A DNA stretch of 35,933 nucleotides, taken from positions 1 through 35,933 of the IMG/VR virus record IMGVR_UViG_3300034073_001823, one strand, 5' to 3'. The notes beneath the pieces were generated by a model. It was not told the origin of the DNA, ran no database searches, and saw nothing but the letters and a program-made list of their open reading frames with translations. Position numbers and translations under genes: made by a program. Shown here piece after piece: positions 1-7,763 of the stretch (positions are counted from its first letter, which is position 1; every line of letters starts with the position of its first letter). This stretch comes from a virus.

Positions 1-127
1 GTCCCCAGTTTGATGTGCAACTGCTCATCTAATACCTGCTCTCCCGTCCGCTTCAATCGCGCCCGGGTGATCGGCACAATCCAGCGGTCGTGTGTGTGTC
101 CCGAAACAACGATCTTCGCGTCGGGCA
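1..127. repeat. Terminal direct repeat, left copy (circular overlap)
   Basis: Identical over 127 bases to the last 127 bases of the window. The metallophosphoesterase reading frame continues through the join, so the two copies are one locus in a circular or circularly permuted molecule of 35,806 bp. A length of exactly 127 equals a common largest assembler k-mer, which suggests an assembly overlap rather than a physical terminal repeat. Confidence 0.95.
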
Positions 128-716
128 AATAGACGGCCTTCCGGCTGGTTTGAATTACGTCCTTTGTGACCGGCCCGCCCCCGCCGTAGCCGTGATGGTA
201 AGCCATTGGAATCGTATGCACTTTCCCGCCTGACTTTTCATATTCAAACACCCACACCACCCAGCCCGCGTAAGTCCCGCGCTCGCAACCCAAAGCGAAA
301 GCAAGGCGGTCGGTTAAGTCGGTTTCATGGCGTCCGAGTATCGCGGTTTCATGGTTTCCCGGCGTGATAAACTTTATCAGATGGCGGTACGGCTCAAAGA
401 ATTCGGCCGTGGTTTTTACAAGCGCGTCCAAATAATTACCCTGCTGATGTTCCGGCCGCATTTCGCCTTTGCTGGATCGTTTATCGAACTTCCCTTGCAT
501 GGCGCAAAACAGGTCGCCAAATATCAGTACGGGCGCATCAGCCGCCTTCGCTTCTTCAAGGTGACGAATAAGTAGCGCCCGGTCGCATTTAGGGTTATCA
601 ATGTGCAGATCGGAAAGTAAAAGCGCCCGGCCATGCCAGTCTGAAGTATACCTGTACCGCACCCGAATATGGAGCGTGTAAGGCTGCGTTTTTTCGAGTG
701 TCAGGTCGTTTATCAT
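1..716 (-). CDS. Calcineurin-like metallophosphoesterase (5' part, continues across the circular join)
   Basis: Residues 1-238 of a predicted 283-residue protein whose C-terminus is at the right end of the window. All metallophosphoesterase metal-binding motifs are visible: SDLH (D36, H38), GDLF (D68), GNHE (N121, H122), a histidine pair at 174-175, and GHTHD (H207, H209). The family hydrolyses phosphomonoesters or phosphodiesters with two metal ions; the substrate here cannot be told. The ATG at 716 overlaps the stop of the upstream M15 peptidase as ATGA, so it is translationally coupled and is the last gene of the lysis cluster. There is no signal peptide, so a cytoplasmic site is likely. 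It could act on nucleic acid or on cell-envelope precursors; I see nothing that decides between these. Confidence 0.9.
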   Translation of the reverse strand, partial: MINDLTLEKTQPYTLHIRVRYRYTSDWHGRALLLSDLHIDNPKCDRALLIRHLEEAKAADAPVLIFGDLFCAMQGKFDKRSSKGEMRPEHQQGNYLDALVKTTAEFFEPYRHLIKFITPGNHETAILGRHETDLTDRLAFALGCERGTYAGWVVWVFEYEKSGGKVHTIPMAYHHGYGGGGPVTKDVIQTSRKAVYLPDAKIVVSGHTHDRWIVPITRARLKRTGEQVLDEQLHIKLG

Positions 717-1084
717 TTTCGCCTTTTGGATGCGTAATAGTGAAAAATAACCGGAATACCATCGCGGTCATCAATATGTACCGCGTTTTCCATGATGCCA
801 ACAGAAAGCCCCAGAGACAGAGCAGCCCGGACAATCCGCCACCGCTGATCTCCATTCGCCACCCGCACATCCACCGCCCGGCCGGATAAGTGCATCGAAT
901 AGTTAGCACCGCCGATCATGGCGTTTTTTTCCGGTGTGCGGTAAGATGAATTTAAAACGAACGGGAACCCTGCCAGTTCGCGGCATTTGTCCAGTTTGTC
1001 CAAAAACGCCGGGTTCATTTTATCGCTCACGTCTTGACCATCCATTCGAAAGTCGGCCGCCGTGAAATATTTTAGTTTCTTCAT
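713..1084 (-). CDS. M15-type zinc peptidase, probable endolysin
   Basis: A 123-residue single-domain protein. The zinc-site motifs of the peptidase M15 (D-Ala-D-Ala carboxypeptidase / L-Ala-D-Glu endopeptidase) family are present: SMHLSGRAVDVR, with H65 and D72 as ligands, and VHIDD (H103, D105). The family cuts peptide bonds in peptidoglycan stem peptides, and phages commonly use it as an endolysin. No signal peptide is visible, so release would depend on a holin, and small membrane proteins lie directly upstream (1086-1968). Its start is one base from the stop of the upstream gene, and its stop overlaps the metallophosphoesterase start as ATGA. The length is typical of phage single-domain M15 enzymes. 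Confidence 0.88.
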   Translation of the reverse strand: MKKLKYFTAADFRMDGQDVSDKMNPAFLDKLDKCRELAGFPFVLNSSYRTPEKNAMIGGANYSMHLSGRAVDVRVANGDQRWRIVRAALSLGLSVGIMENAVHIDDRDGIPVIFHYYASKRRK

Positions 1085-1085
1085 T

Positions 1086-1349
1086 TTATTTCAGGTTTGG
1101 AAATTTTTGCGATAATTGAACGATCAACCCCTCTACCCGCGCCTCGAGCCGTGCGCGCTCCATGTCGCACTTTCGTATTTCATCAATCTGCTGATCTATT
1201 CGGGCGCTCTGCTTTGATATAGTTTCCTTTAGTTCGGCCACCTGTGCGTTGTTGGTGGTGTGTAAAAACACAATGGCGACGGAAAGCAGCACCACGTTAC
1301 CGCCTTGTTGGCGCACCCAGTCGCCGAAAAATTTGTAAGCCTCGCTCAT
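1086..1349 (-). CDS. Small membrane protein with a C-terminal coiled coil, lysis accessory candidate
   Basis: An 87-residue protein with one membrane segment near residues 17-32 (GGNVVLLSVAIVFLH) followed by a charged, heptad-like helix over residues 36-82. One membrane span plus a long coiled coil is the layout of inner-membrane spanins (Rz-like), and of some small holin-like proteins. I recognise no specific family. It lies immediately upstream of the M15 endolysin and downstream of a hairpin at 1363-1394. No separate lipoprotein (Rz1-like outer spanin) was found embedded or next to it. The lysis role is inferred from position. Confidence 0.7.
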   Translation of the reverse strand: MSEAYKFFGDWVRQQGGNVVLLSVAIVFLHTTNNAQVAELKETISKQSARIDQQIDEIRKCDMERARLEARVEGLIVQLSQKFPNLK

Positions 1350-1362
1350 GGTTGATTCTTTG

Positions 1363-1394
1363 AAAAGCGGGCGAAGGCGTTACCCTCCGCCCGC
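1363..1394 (-). terminator. GC-rich hairpin followed by TTTT inside the lysis cluster
   Basis: Read on the minus strand, GCGGGCGGAGG pairs with CCTTCGCCCGC around the loop GTAACG (11 pairs including one G-T), followed directly by TTTTC. The U tract is short, so it may be a partial terminator or attenuator between the holin-like gene and the downstream endolysin genes. Confidence 0.5.
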
Positions 1395-1413
1395 ATAGGA
1401 CAAAACAGACAGG

Positions 1414-1704
1414 TTAGTTTTTTTTCGGCACGATCGGCGCAATCGGCGTAGCCGTGAACCACACCCGCAAAATCAGAATGATTGCAGGGAAAATGCTTGC
1501 AATGGTTTGGAAAACATTTTCCCCGGCTTTGATGTCATGCACCGCCTCCACCACTTGTGGCCCGGCCTGCTCAATGGCTGCCAGTTGTTCGGGCGTCACC
1601 TCGCTTGCGGTCAAAAAGCCCGTAAGCAGGTCGCCGCCCACCAGTAAAAGTGTTGATGCGCTGAAAAGCACGATCTTAGATTGATACCATTTTTTCGGTT
1701 CCAT
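1414..1704 (-). CDS. Holin-like membrane protein
   Basis: A 96-residue protein with two hydrophobic segments, about residues 10-32 (IVLFSASTLLLVGGDLLTGF) and 66-84 (TIASIFPAIILILRVWF). An amphipathic, acidic stretch (EQLAAIEQAGPQVVEAVHD) lies between them. It starts with the MEPKKWYQSK-type basic head often seen in small phage membrane proteins. The size, two spans and place just upstream of the endolysin fit a holin. No family signature proves this. The C-terminal tail PIVPKKN is basic, which is also common in holins. Confidence 0.65.
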   Translation of the reverse strand: MEPKKWYQSKIVLFSASTLLLVGGDLLTGFLTASEVTPEQLAAIEQAGPQVVEAVHDIKAGENVFQTIASIFPAIILILRVWFTATPIAPIVPKKN

Positions 1705-1723
1705 ATCTGTATTTTTAAGTGAA

Positions 1724-1837
1724 CTAATCCATTTTATTTAGCACCCACATCCCGATAAGCAGCGGCACAATAAACAGACAGTACATGACCGCGAACACGG
1801 CTATACAAATACCATTTTTGATGCCTAATTTGCTCAT
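1724..1837 (-). CDS. 37-residue single-span membrane protein
   Basis: A short reading frame, MSKLGIKNGICIAVFAVM and onward, with a hydrophobic core over about residues 9-32 and a charged C-terminus (NKMD). Its ATG overlaps the TGA of the next upstream micro-gene as ATGA, the same coupling used all along this genome, which is the main reason to accept it. The function is unknown. The position in the lysis region suggests an antiholin, holin subunit or membrane accessory. Confidence 0.6.
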   Translation of the reverse strand: MSKLGIKNGICIAVFAVMYCLFIVPLLIGMWVLNKMD

Positions 1838-1968
1838 GGGTGGACTTTTTCAATAACCCAAAGCAGGGCGTTAGCGATGAAAGAAACGATCACCAGCCCG
1901 GCCAAAATTGGAATGGCGATAAGCCCGGCAGCGCAATAGAAGCCGTTTTTTAGAAATAGATTCATCAT
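1834..1968 (-). CDS. 44-residue membrane protein
   Basis: A short frame beginning MMNLFLKNGFYCAAG with one or two hydrophobic stretches over residues 10-38. It is coupled at both ends by ATGA overlaps: its start overlaps the stop of the 217-residue exported protein, and its stop overlaps the start of the 37-residue protein. Like its neighbour it begins with a short head containing a KNG motif before the membrane segment, so the two may be related by duplication. No family is recognised; the lysis role is positional. Confidence 0.6.
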   Translation of the reverse strand: MMNLFLKNGFYCAAGLIAIPILAGLVIVSFIANALLWVIEKVHP

Positions 1969-2618
1969 AAGCGAAGTATAAATTTTAGATCAAGAGATAC
2001 CCAGCGGTTTGGCGCTTCTTTGAACAAGTCCACCGCCGATATTTCAGGTGTAATGGTATCCGAGCCATCGTAACGGCGTATCCTTATCCAGTTGCGCGAA
2101 ATAATATCCAGCATAAAGTTCTGTGTTCCCTGCCTATAAACCAAGCGCCCGGCGGCATTTCGGCGGATTGATGCGGTAATCGGTGCGCCGCCGTCAACAC
2201 GCATAATACATTGCACGGATTCGGCCTGTTGCCCGGTTTCCTCATCAGCAGCGCCCAAAAATTCAGCGGCCAAAAGGTTGTTTGTTACGTCGTAATAATC
2301 CGAGCCGATAAGTGCGGTAAGCGCCGTGTTGGCCGCTGCAAGTTGAGCGCGGAACTTCGCTATGCGGGCGACCTTTGCCGCCTGCTCTGCGAGTTTAGCG
2401 CCCTCCAAAAATACCGGCCCGATAATGGCGTTGACTACCGATGCCGTATCCGTACCAATAGGCGTTTCTTCCGTCACAATGCGCCCGGACTGGTAGGTTG
2501 TTTTCGTGACCGTGTAGAAGATGCCGCCCCGGTTTTCATAAGCAACGGCGGTTGTGTCGGGCTGATCTTGCGCGAACAGACCGAGCGGGAAAAGAAGAAG
2601 GAAAATGATGTGTTTCAT
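1965..2618 (-). CDS. Predicted exported protein with N-terminal signal peptide, unknown function
   Basis: A 217-residue protein. Residues 1-16 (MKHIIFLLLFPLGLFA) form a clear Sec signal peptide, with a likely cut before Gln17, as in many Bacteroidota signal peptidase I substrates. The mature part has a possible beta-rich N-terminal region, an Ala-rich helical stretch (about residues 70-105, AKLAEQAAKVARIAKFRAQL), and a beta-rich C-terminal half. I recognise no domain. It sits just downstream of the giant fibre, which also carries a signal peptide, so the two may work together, perhaps as fibre plus chaperone or adaptor. It could instead be a periplasmic protein linked to lysis. It has no lipobox cysteine. 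Confidence 0.75.
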   Translation of the reverse strand: MKHIIFLLLFPLGLFAQDQPDTTAVAYENRGGIFYTVTKTTYQSGRIVTEETPIGTDTASVVNAIIGPVFLEGAKLAEQAAKVARIAKFRAQLAAANTALTALIGSDYYDVTNNLLAAEFLGAADEETGQQAESVQCIMRVDGGAPITASIRRNAAGRLVYRQGTQNFMLDIISRNWIRIRRYDGSDTITPEISAVDLFKEAPNRWVSLDLKFILRL

Positions 2619-2633
2619 ATTTTAGTGTTTGTT

Positions 2634-5600
2634 TTATCCGCGTTGCATGATTACCCAATTAGTGCCGTCGCTTACCAGCAGCGCCCACGCACCATCGGCG
2701 GCTGGCAGGATGCTTGTTGTTGGAGATGCGGTTGGAGGGTCGGTAATTGCAATAATATTTGAGCTTGCAGAAACAACCGTTTGCGCCTGTATGGTTTTGA
2801 TGGTAATTTCCCGCCCGTCCCAGTCGGCTGCATTTGGAAGAGTAATTGTTGTAGATGACGAGCGGTTTACAATTATCCATGTGTCGTCGTCGAGTACCGC
2901 GTAAGGGGTTGCTGTTACAGTTACGGGCGTTTTGCGACCGAGTGAGCCGGATATTTGTAGTTTGTTTTTGGGATTGTTTGACGACCCAATGCCGATATTG
3001 CCATTATTTTCAATAACAAAGCGCTGGGTAGATGATGTTGCGCCGTTTGCCGTGGTGTTAATTGTTAGGCGCGATCCGCCTGCTGTGGTACTCCATGTTT
3101 CGGCAGCCCGGGCAGATATAAGAACCGCTGATGCGCTCGAAAACGCATCCCCATTATGACCTCGAAAAGCAAAATTGCATATAATGTCGTTATTATTAAG
3201 CCCGGCCGGTGATGACAATGTTCCGTTTGCGCGCCGAACCACAAATGAAGGGCTACCGCCATATCTATCATAAGAAAAAGCACCTGCATCCCCGCCCTGA
3301 GTGCCGACAACTTGTAAGAGAAATGTAGGGTCTGGAAAATTCAGACCTAAGCGGCTGTTGGTTGCGTCATAAAACAAATTACTCGACCCCGACGCCCGCC
3401 CATTCGCATCCGCAAACAACACCCGCCCCGCCGTATCCAGCCCCGTCCCCGTAGCCGAAAGTAACGGCGCTTCCCATCCACCCGGCTTGTAATACTCCAG
3501 CGCCCCGATCGTGCTATTGTATCGGACAATACCGTTGTCATCCGGTAGCGCCGGCCGCTGCAAAGTTGTACCGTTTGGCACTACAATACCAGTTGTACCG
3601 CCGACTGCAACAAGATTGCCGTCGTCTGTAATTAGTGAACTTCCTAATTGCGATGCGGAAGTCCACTTTGGTATCGTGTTGGCTGTTGGTGTGCCGCTTA
3701 TTGTCGGGTGCCCGGTTGTGTTGAGCGCGCTGCCCGACATAGACAGGTTTGTGCCTAAAGTAATCGCGGAAACGTTGCCCGTACTTCCGCGACCGAGTAG
3801 GTTAGATGAAGAGAGCGCAACCTGATTAACGCTTCCGTCCCCAGCTGCATTTCGAGCCAAAACGCTATTCCCTGTAATGTCCTGAAACTTATCAAAATTA
3901 ACGGCGTTGTCTGCTATCCCAGCCGTCGCCACCGTGCCAAACCCCAAAGTAGTACCCGACCTACGCAACACAAATCCGTCTGTACCCGCGTTTATTTCGG
4001 CGAAATCCCCGGCGCTGTTTGCGCTTCGCCCAACTACCGAAAGCCCGGCGGCTGCGCTGTTCTGCATTTTTGCAAAGGTGATAGCGTCGTTCGCTACCTT
4101 TATCGTGCTTATCGCCGACGTGTCCACCGTCCACGTAGCGCCCGATCCGGTCACGTCTATATCGCCTTTGTCGCCGTCGGTCACGCCGCCGCTGGATGGG
4201 AAGCCGATAAAGTTCGTAACCCCGGAAGCGTCTAAGGTGTTCGCTACTATCTTAACCTTGGTATCGCTTTCAATGGTTAGTGAATCATTTTCAACAAGCG
4301 TGTAAGTGTTGGCGTCTGGACTTGAAATTCGGACTGTGCCGCCCGAATTACTAATGCCGATTGCTTCGCCGTCGCCCGTGTCGTATTGGAATCCAAAATA
4401 CCCTAACACATTTGGTATAGTGTTATCCGGTACGTTGCCCGACCCGCTATAAATACCGCTGCTATCCACGCCCGGCCGCCAATTAGTCCCGTTCCATTCC
4501 AGCGGCGTCCCGGTGGCTGCACCCCACCCGCCGTTAAGGTCGTCAACCGATAGTGTTTTGTTGCCGACGTTTGTAGAGTCCACCACGTCGGCGTCAATCG
4601 TCCAAGTAGCGCCCGACCCGGATACTGTTATGTCGCCCTTGTCGCCGTCCGTTACGCCAGCACCACCGCCGCCGATACTGTCGTTTGCTATCACCCACGC
4701 TGAACCATTGTATTTGATTATTTGCCCGGCGCTTGCTCCGTTCGCTGCAATGTCCTCGAGTAAGATTGTAGCGTTGGCGATTTTCCCGGTAGTGATTGCG
4801 TTTGTGTCAACTGTCCATGTAGCCCCCGAGGAAGTCACGTCTATATCGCCCTTATCCCCGTCGGTCAAAGTAAAGCCGTCAAATATCTCCGAAAAAGTGA
4901 GCGCGGTAGAATTTATGGTCATTTCCGGCTCTGAAGAAGTGGTAAGCCTAAAAAATTTGCCACCATTAGCGGTGCCCCTTTTGATGTAAACAATAACGCC
5001 GCCATTCAATTCGTCATTTACGTCTAAATCGGTCGCGCGCGACCAAGCGCCCGAAGAAACAACCCAAATTCCGTTTTCGGACGCGGTATTTTGGTTTTTC
5101 ACTAAAACGCGATTGTTTGCAAACAAATTTATACCGTCTATTGATTGGGTTCCGCTTAACGTAATATTGCCAGTTGTGGCGACTAAAGCGTTTAATTTAA
5201 CACTACTCGCTGATGTCCTTACGTTTATTGTTGGATTGCCAGATACGCCATCGGGGAAGCCGATACTAAGGGCGGCGGTTGAAGCGGCATCGGCTGAAAC
5301 GGCTATACTTCTTGTCGCCCAAGTATTTGTTGCAGTCCTTACGGCGATTCCATTTGTACTAAGCCCCTCCACCGCTGCAAGGTCATCTGCAAGCGCAAGT
5401 GTAATATTTCCGCTCGACGTGATAGGGCTATTACTTACGGTTATGCCAGCGGCCGGTGCGGTAATGCCCACCGATGTAACTGTGCCGCTATTTGTGGCCG
5501 CAATCGTAACCGTCCCCGCGCTGCTCGACCCGCCTGTCGATAGACTAATACCAGCACCTTCGATTAATTGCACCGACCCGCCCGAATTAGACAGGGTTAC

Positions 5601-7763
5601 TGTGTGGCTGGTGGCGTCGGATGTGTTGGCGATTGTTTGCAGTTCGTTAGTGTCTGATTGGTCTGCTGCTGTAAGTGCAAAGTTCGGGTAATTAGAAACA
5701 ACCGTTATTCCGGTTCCGGTTATCCCGACCGTCTGATCGGGCGCCGAATTAGTCACCGTCACCGTGCCGCCGGATATACTTGTGGATATTCCAGTTCCAG
5801 CCGATACCCCTATAACCGGAAGCGTAACACCGCTTCCATTCGATATTGAAAGCGATTGGCCGGATAAAGAAAGGTCTTGTAATTCGTTTATCGTAGAGCC
5901 GTCGTTTTCAGTTGCTGTTATTGTGATAGTGCCGCCGTTCGAACTTGTTGTTTCTGTAATCGCAACAATGCCACCGCCCGCAATAGTTACAGCGTTCCCG
6001 GTTGTCGTATTTGTTGTAATCGTGGCGGTCGTACCCGATCCAGCACCTACGCCTAAAATACCCTCGTTCGAGGCTGATCCGTCTGACTCGGTGCTGGTCA
6101 CGGTAAAATTAGGGTAGGTGCCCGTAACTGTTGAGATGCCCGCGCCTGTAATCGCCACCGTCTGATCGGGTGCGGCATTCGTTACCGTCACCGTGCCGAT
6201 GCTCGACGATACAGATATTCCGGTTCCGGCCGATACGCCTACTACGGGCAATGTTACGCCTGTGCCGCTGGATATTCCGAGCGATTGACCCGAAAGGGTA
6301 AGGTTCTGTATTTCATTTGTTGCGCTACCGTCCGCCTCGGTACTGGTTATGGTGAAATTCGGATATGTGCCCGTTACAACCGAAATCCCCGCCCCGGTTA
6401 TCGCCACCGTCTGATCGGGCGAAGCGTTGGTAATTGTCAGCGTTGAATCGGTTGTCGATAATGTAATGCCCGTACCTTGCGCAAAGGCTACATCCGTCCC
6501 TGAAGAGCTATTAAGAATGTAAGGCGAAGAAGCACCCGTCCAACTTAAATCCGTCGAACCCGCGCCGCCTGTATTGTCCGCCGCCGCCGCCCATGCTGTG
6601 CCGTTCCACTTAATCACCTGTCCGTTAGATGCGCTGTTTTGGCCGATGTCTTCAAACAGGATTGTGCCGTCTAATATTTTCCCGGTTGTGACCGCGCCCG
6701 TGTCAATAGTCCACGTTGCGCCGGAAGCCGTCACGTCAATATCCCCCTTATCCCCATCCGTTACCCCGGCCGCCACCGTTGACCATTGCAGTTGGCCGCC
6801 CGTCGTAAATTGCAGGTATTGGCCATCTGTTCCGGTTGTTGCCGGAAGTGTGTATGTTATATCCGCCGACTGTGCGCCGACCTGAATTTGCGTGTAGTTG
6901 GTTCCCGATCCGGTAGGCTCTAACATGCGCAACTTTGCACCACCTGTGCCGCCCCAAAGTTCGATATTCCCGGTTGAGCGAAGGCCGACCTTAGAAGCGG
7001 AAATCAAAACAGAAGAAGCCAGCGAAGGGTCGGCCAAATAAACCGTGTCGCCAAAATCGTCCATGATAAATGCGGTATTGCCGCTTGGCCACTCAAAGCG
7101 CAAATAACTATTAAGTGGCAAGGTCGCGTCGGTGTTGGTTGGTATATCTCCGTCGCCACTATAAATGCCATTGCCGTCTGTCCCGGTATTGTCGGCAGCG
7201 GGTCGCCAGTTAGTACCGTTCCACTTTAGCACGGATCCGTTTTGTACACCCCACGAACCGTTAAGGTCGCTAAGGCTAAGCGTCTTGTCGCCTACTTTTG
7301 TCGAGTCAATGGCATTATTATCTACTTTGATATTCGTGACCGCCGATGTGTCAATAGTCCACACAGTACCCGAAGCACTCACATCAATATCGCCCTTATC
7401 GCCGTCACTTACACCACCGCCACCGCCACCGCCGCCCGCGTTAATAACCACCCACGCGCCCGAACGGTAGTAGTACAGCGAATCGCAGCCATTTATAACG
7501 AAGACGCTTTGGCCTTTGCCCGGCGTGTAAGCAGGGGCTGCACAACCGCCGATAGTCTGGATGCGTTCACCGGCAAGATTCCACGCGCCACCGTAGTAGG
7601 CGTACAAATCAAGATTCGCGGTATCAATCGCCCACGCCGAACCGGAAGCCGACGGTGTGTGCGAAGGCGTTGTAGCGGTGTAAGGGATGCCCGCTGTTTT
7701 GAAAATTTGCGCCGATCCCGAAAGCGCGAAAAGAGAAAATAGGATTGCTAATTTGTATCTCAT
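2634..7763 (-). CDS. Giant repeat-containing tail-fibre-like protein with signal peptide
   Basis: A 1,709-residue protein, very rich in Gly, Ser, Thr and Asn. It starts with a signal-peptide-like segment, MRYKLAILFSLFALSGSA, followed by Gln19. The ATG at 7763 overlaps the upstream stop as ATGA, so the start is well fixed. Repeats: five copies of a DGDKGDI(D/T)V..SGATWTIDT unit (near residues 119, 335, 967, 1038, 1195); three PDQTV(A/G)ITG.GI units (449, 532, 674); two SLSGQSL/TLPV(V/I)GVSAGTGIS units; and two LNG.WG...WNGTNWRP units (167, 1076). An eight-Gly run lies at 110-117. A module near 886-941 (RVLVKNQNTASENGIW) resembles phage fibre repeats. The C-terminus (1590-1709) looks like a beta-rich fibre tip (NGNIGIG, TTITLPNAADWDG). 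It probably binds the receptor. There is no S74 chaperone domain and no type IX secretion tail. Confidence 0.85.
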   Translation of the reverse strand: MRYKLAILFSLFALSGSAQIFKTAGIPYTATTPSHTPSASGSAWAIDTANLDLYAYYGGAWNLAGERIQTIGGCAAPAYTPGKGQSVFVINGCDSLYYYRSGAWVVINAGGGGGGGGVSDGDKGDIDVSASGTVWTIDTSAVTNIKVDNNAIDSTKVGDKTLSLSDLNGSWGVQNGSVLKWNGTNWRPAADNTGTDGNGIYSGDGDIPTNTDATLPLNSYLRFEWPSGNTAFIMDDFGDTVYLADPSLASSVLISASKVGLRSTGNIELWGGTGGAKLRMLEPTGSGTNYTQIQVGAQSADITYTLPATTGTDGQYLQFTTGGQLQWSTVAAGVTDGDKGDIDVTASGATWTIDTGAVTTGKILDGTILFEDIGQNSASNGQVIKWNGTAWAAAADNTGGAGSTDLSWTGASSPYILNSSSGTDVAFAQGTGITLSTTDSTLTITNASPDQTVAITGAGISVVTGTYPNFTITSTEADGSATNEIQNLTLSGQSLGISSGTGVTLPVVGVSAGTGISVSSSIGTVTVTNAAPDQTVAITGAGISTVTGTYPNFTVTSTESDGSASNEGILGVGAGSGTTATITTNTTTGNAVTIAGGGIVAITETTSSNGGTITITATENDGSTINELQDLSLSGQSLSISNGSGVTLPVIGVSAGTGISTSISGGTVTVTNSAPDQTVGITGTGITVVSNYPNFALTAADQSDTNELQTIANTSDATSHTVTLSNSGGSVQLIEGAGISLSTGGSSSAGTVTIAATNSGTVTSVGITAPAAGITVSNSPITSSGNITLALADDLAAVEGLSTNGIAVRTATNTWATRSIAVSADAASTAALSIGFPDGVSGNPTINVRTSASSVKLNALVATTGNITLSGTQSIDGINLFANNRVLVKNQNTASENGIWVVSSGAWSRATDLDVNDELNGGVIVYIKRGTANGGKFFRLTTSSEPEMTINSTALTFSEIFDGFTLTDGDKGDIDVTSSGATWTVDTNAITTGKIANATILLEDIAANGASAGQIIKYNGSAWVIANDSIGGGGAGVTDGDKGDITVSGSGATWTIDADVVDSTNVGNKTLSVDDLNGGWGAATGTPLEWNGTNWRPGVDSSGIYSGSGNVPDNTIPNVLGYFGFQYDTGDGEAIGISNSGGTVRISSPDANTYTLVENDSLTIESDTKVKIVANTLDASGVTNFIGFPSSGGVTDGDKGDIDVTGSGATWTVDTSAISTIKVANDAITFAKMQNSAAAGLSVVGRSANSAGDFAEINAGTDGFVLRRSGTTLGFGTVATAGIADNAVNFDKFQDITGNSVLARNAAGDGSVNQVALSSSNLLGRGSTGNVSAITLGTNLSMSGSALNTTGHPTISGTPTANTIPKWTSASQLGSSLITDDGNLVAVGGTTGIVVPNGTTLQRPALPDDNGIVRYNSTIGALEYYKPGGWEAPLLSATGTGLDTAGRVLFADANGRASGSSNLFYDATNSRLGLNFPDPTFLLQVVGTQGGDAGAFSYDRYGGSPSFVVRRANGTLSSPAGLNNNDIICNFAFRGHNGDAFSSASAVLISARAAETWSTTAGGSRLTINTTANGATSSTQRFVIENNGNIGIGSSNNPKNKLQISGSLGRKTPVTVTATPYAVLDDDTWIIVNRSSSTTITLPNAADWDGREITIKTIQAQTVVSASSNIIAITDPPTASPTTSILPAADGAWALLVSDGTNWVIMQRG

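Noticed and set aside
1-127. Physical direct terminal repeat used for packaging
   Set aside because: Length equals a typical assembly k-mer and lies inside a coding gene; the terminase type and HNH neighbour point to cos packaging near 24-25 kb.
4513-5691. Long plus-strand open frames opposite the fibre gene
   Set aside because: They are antisense shadows created by the Gly/Thr/Ser-rich repetitive fibre codons. Composition is Val/Pro/Ser-biased, they have no start context, and the minus-strand frame is continuous with recognisable repeats.
2634-7763. CRISPR-like or VNTR array from regular repeats
   Set aside because: The repeats are in-frame protein repeats of unequal length and spacing inside one gene.
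1965-7763. Type IX secretion substrates
   Set aside because: Neither exported protein ends in a recognisable C-terminal sorting domain; only Sec-type N-terminal signals are seen.
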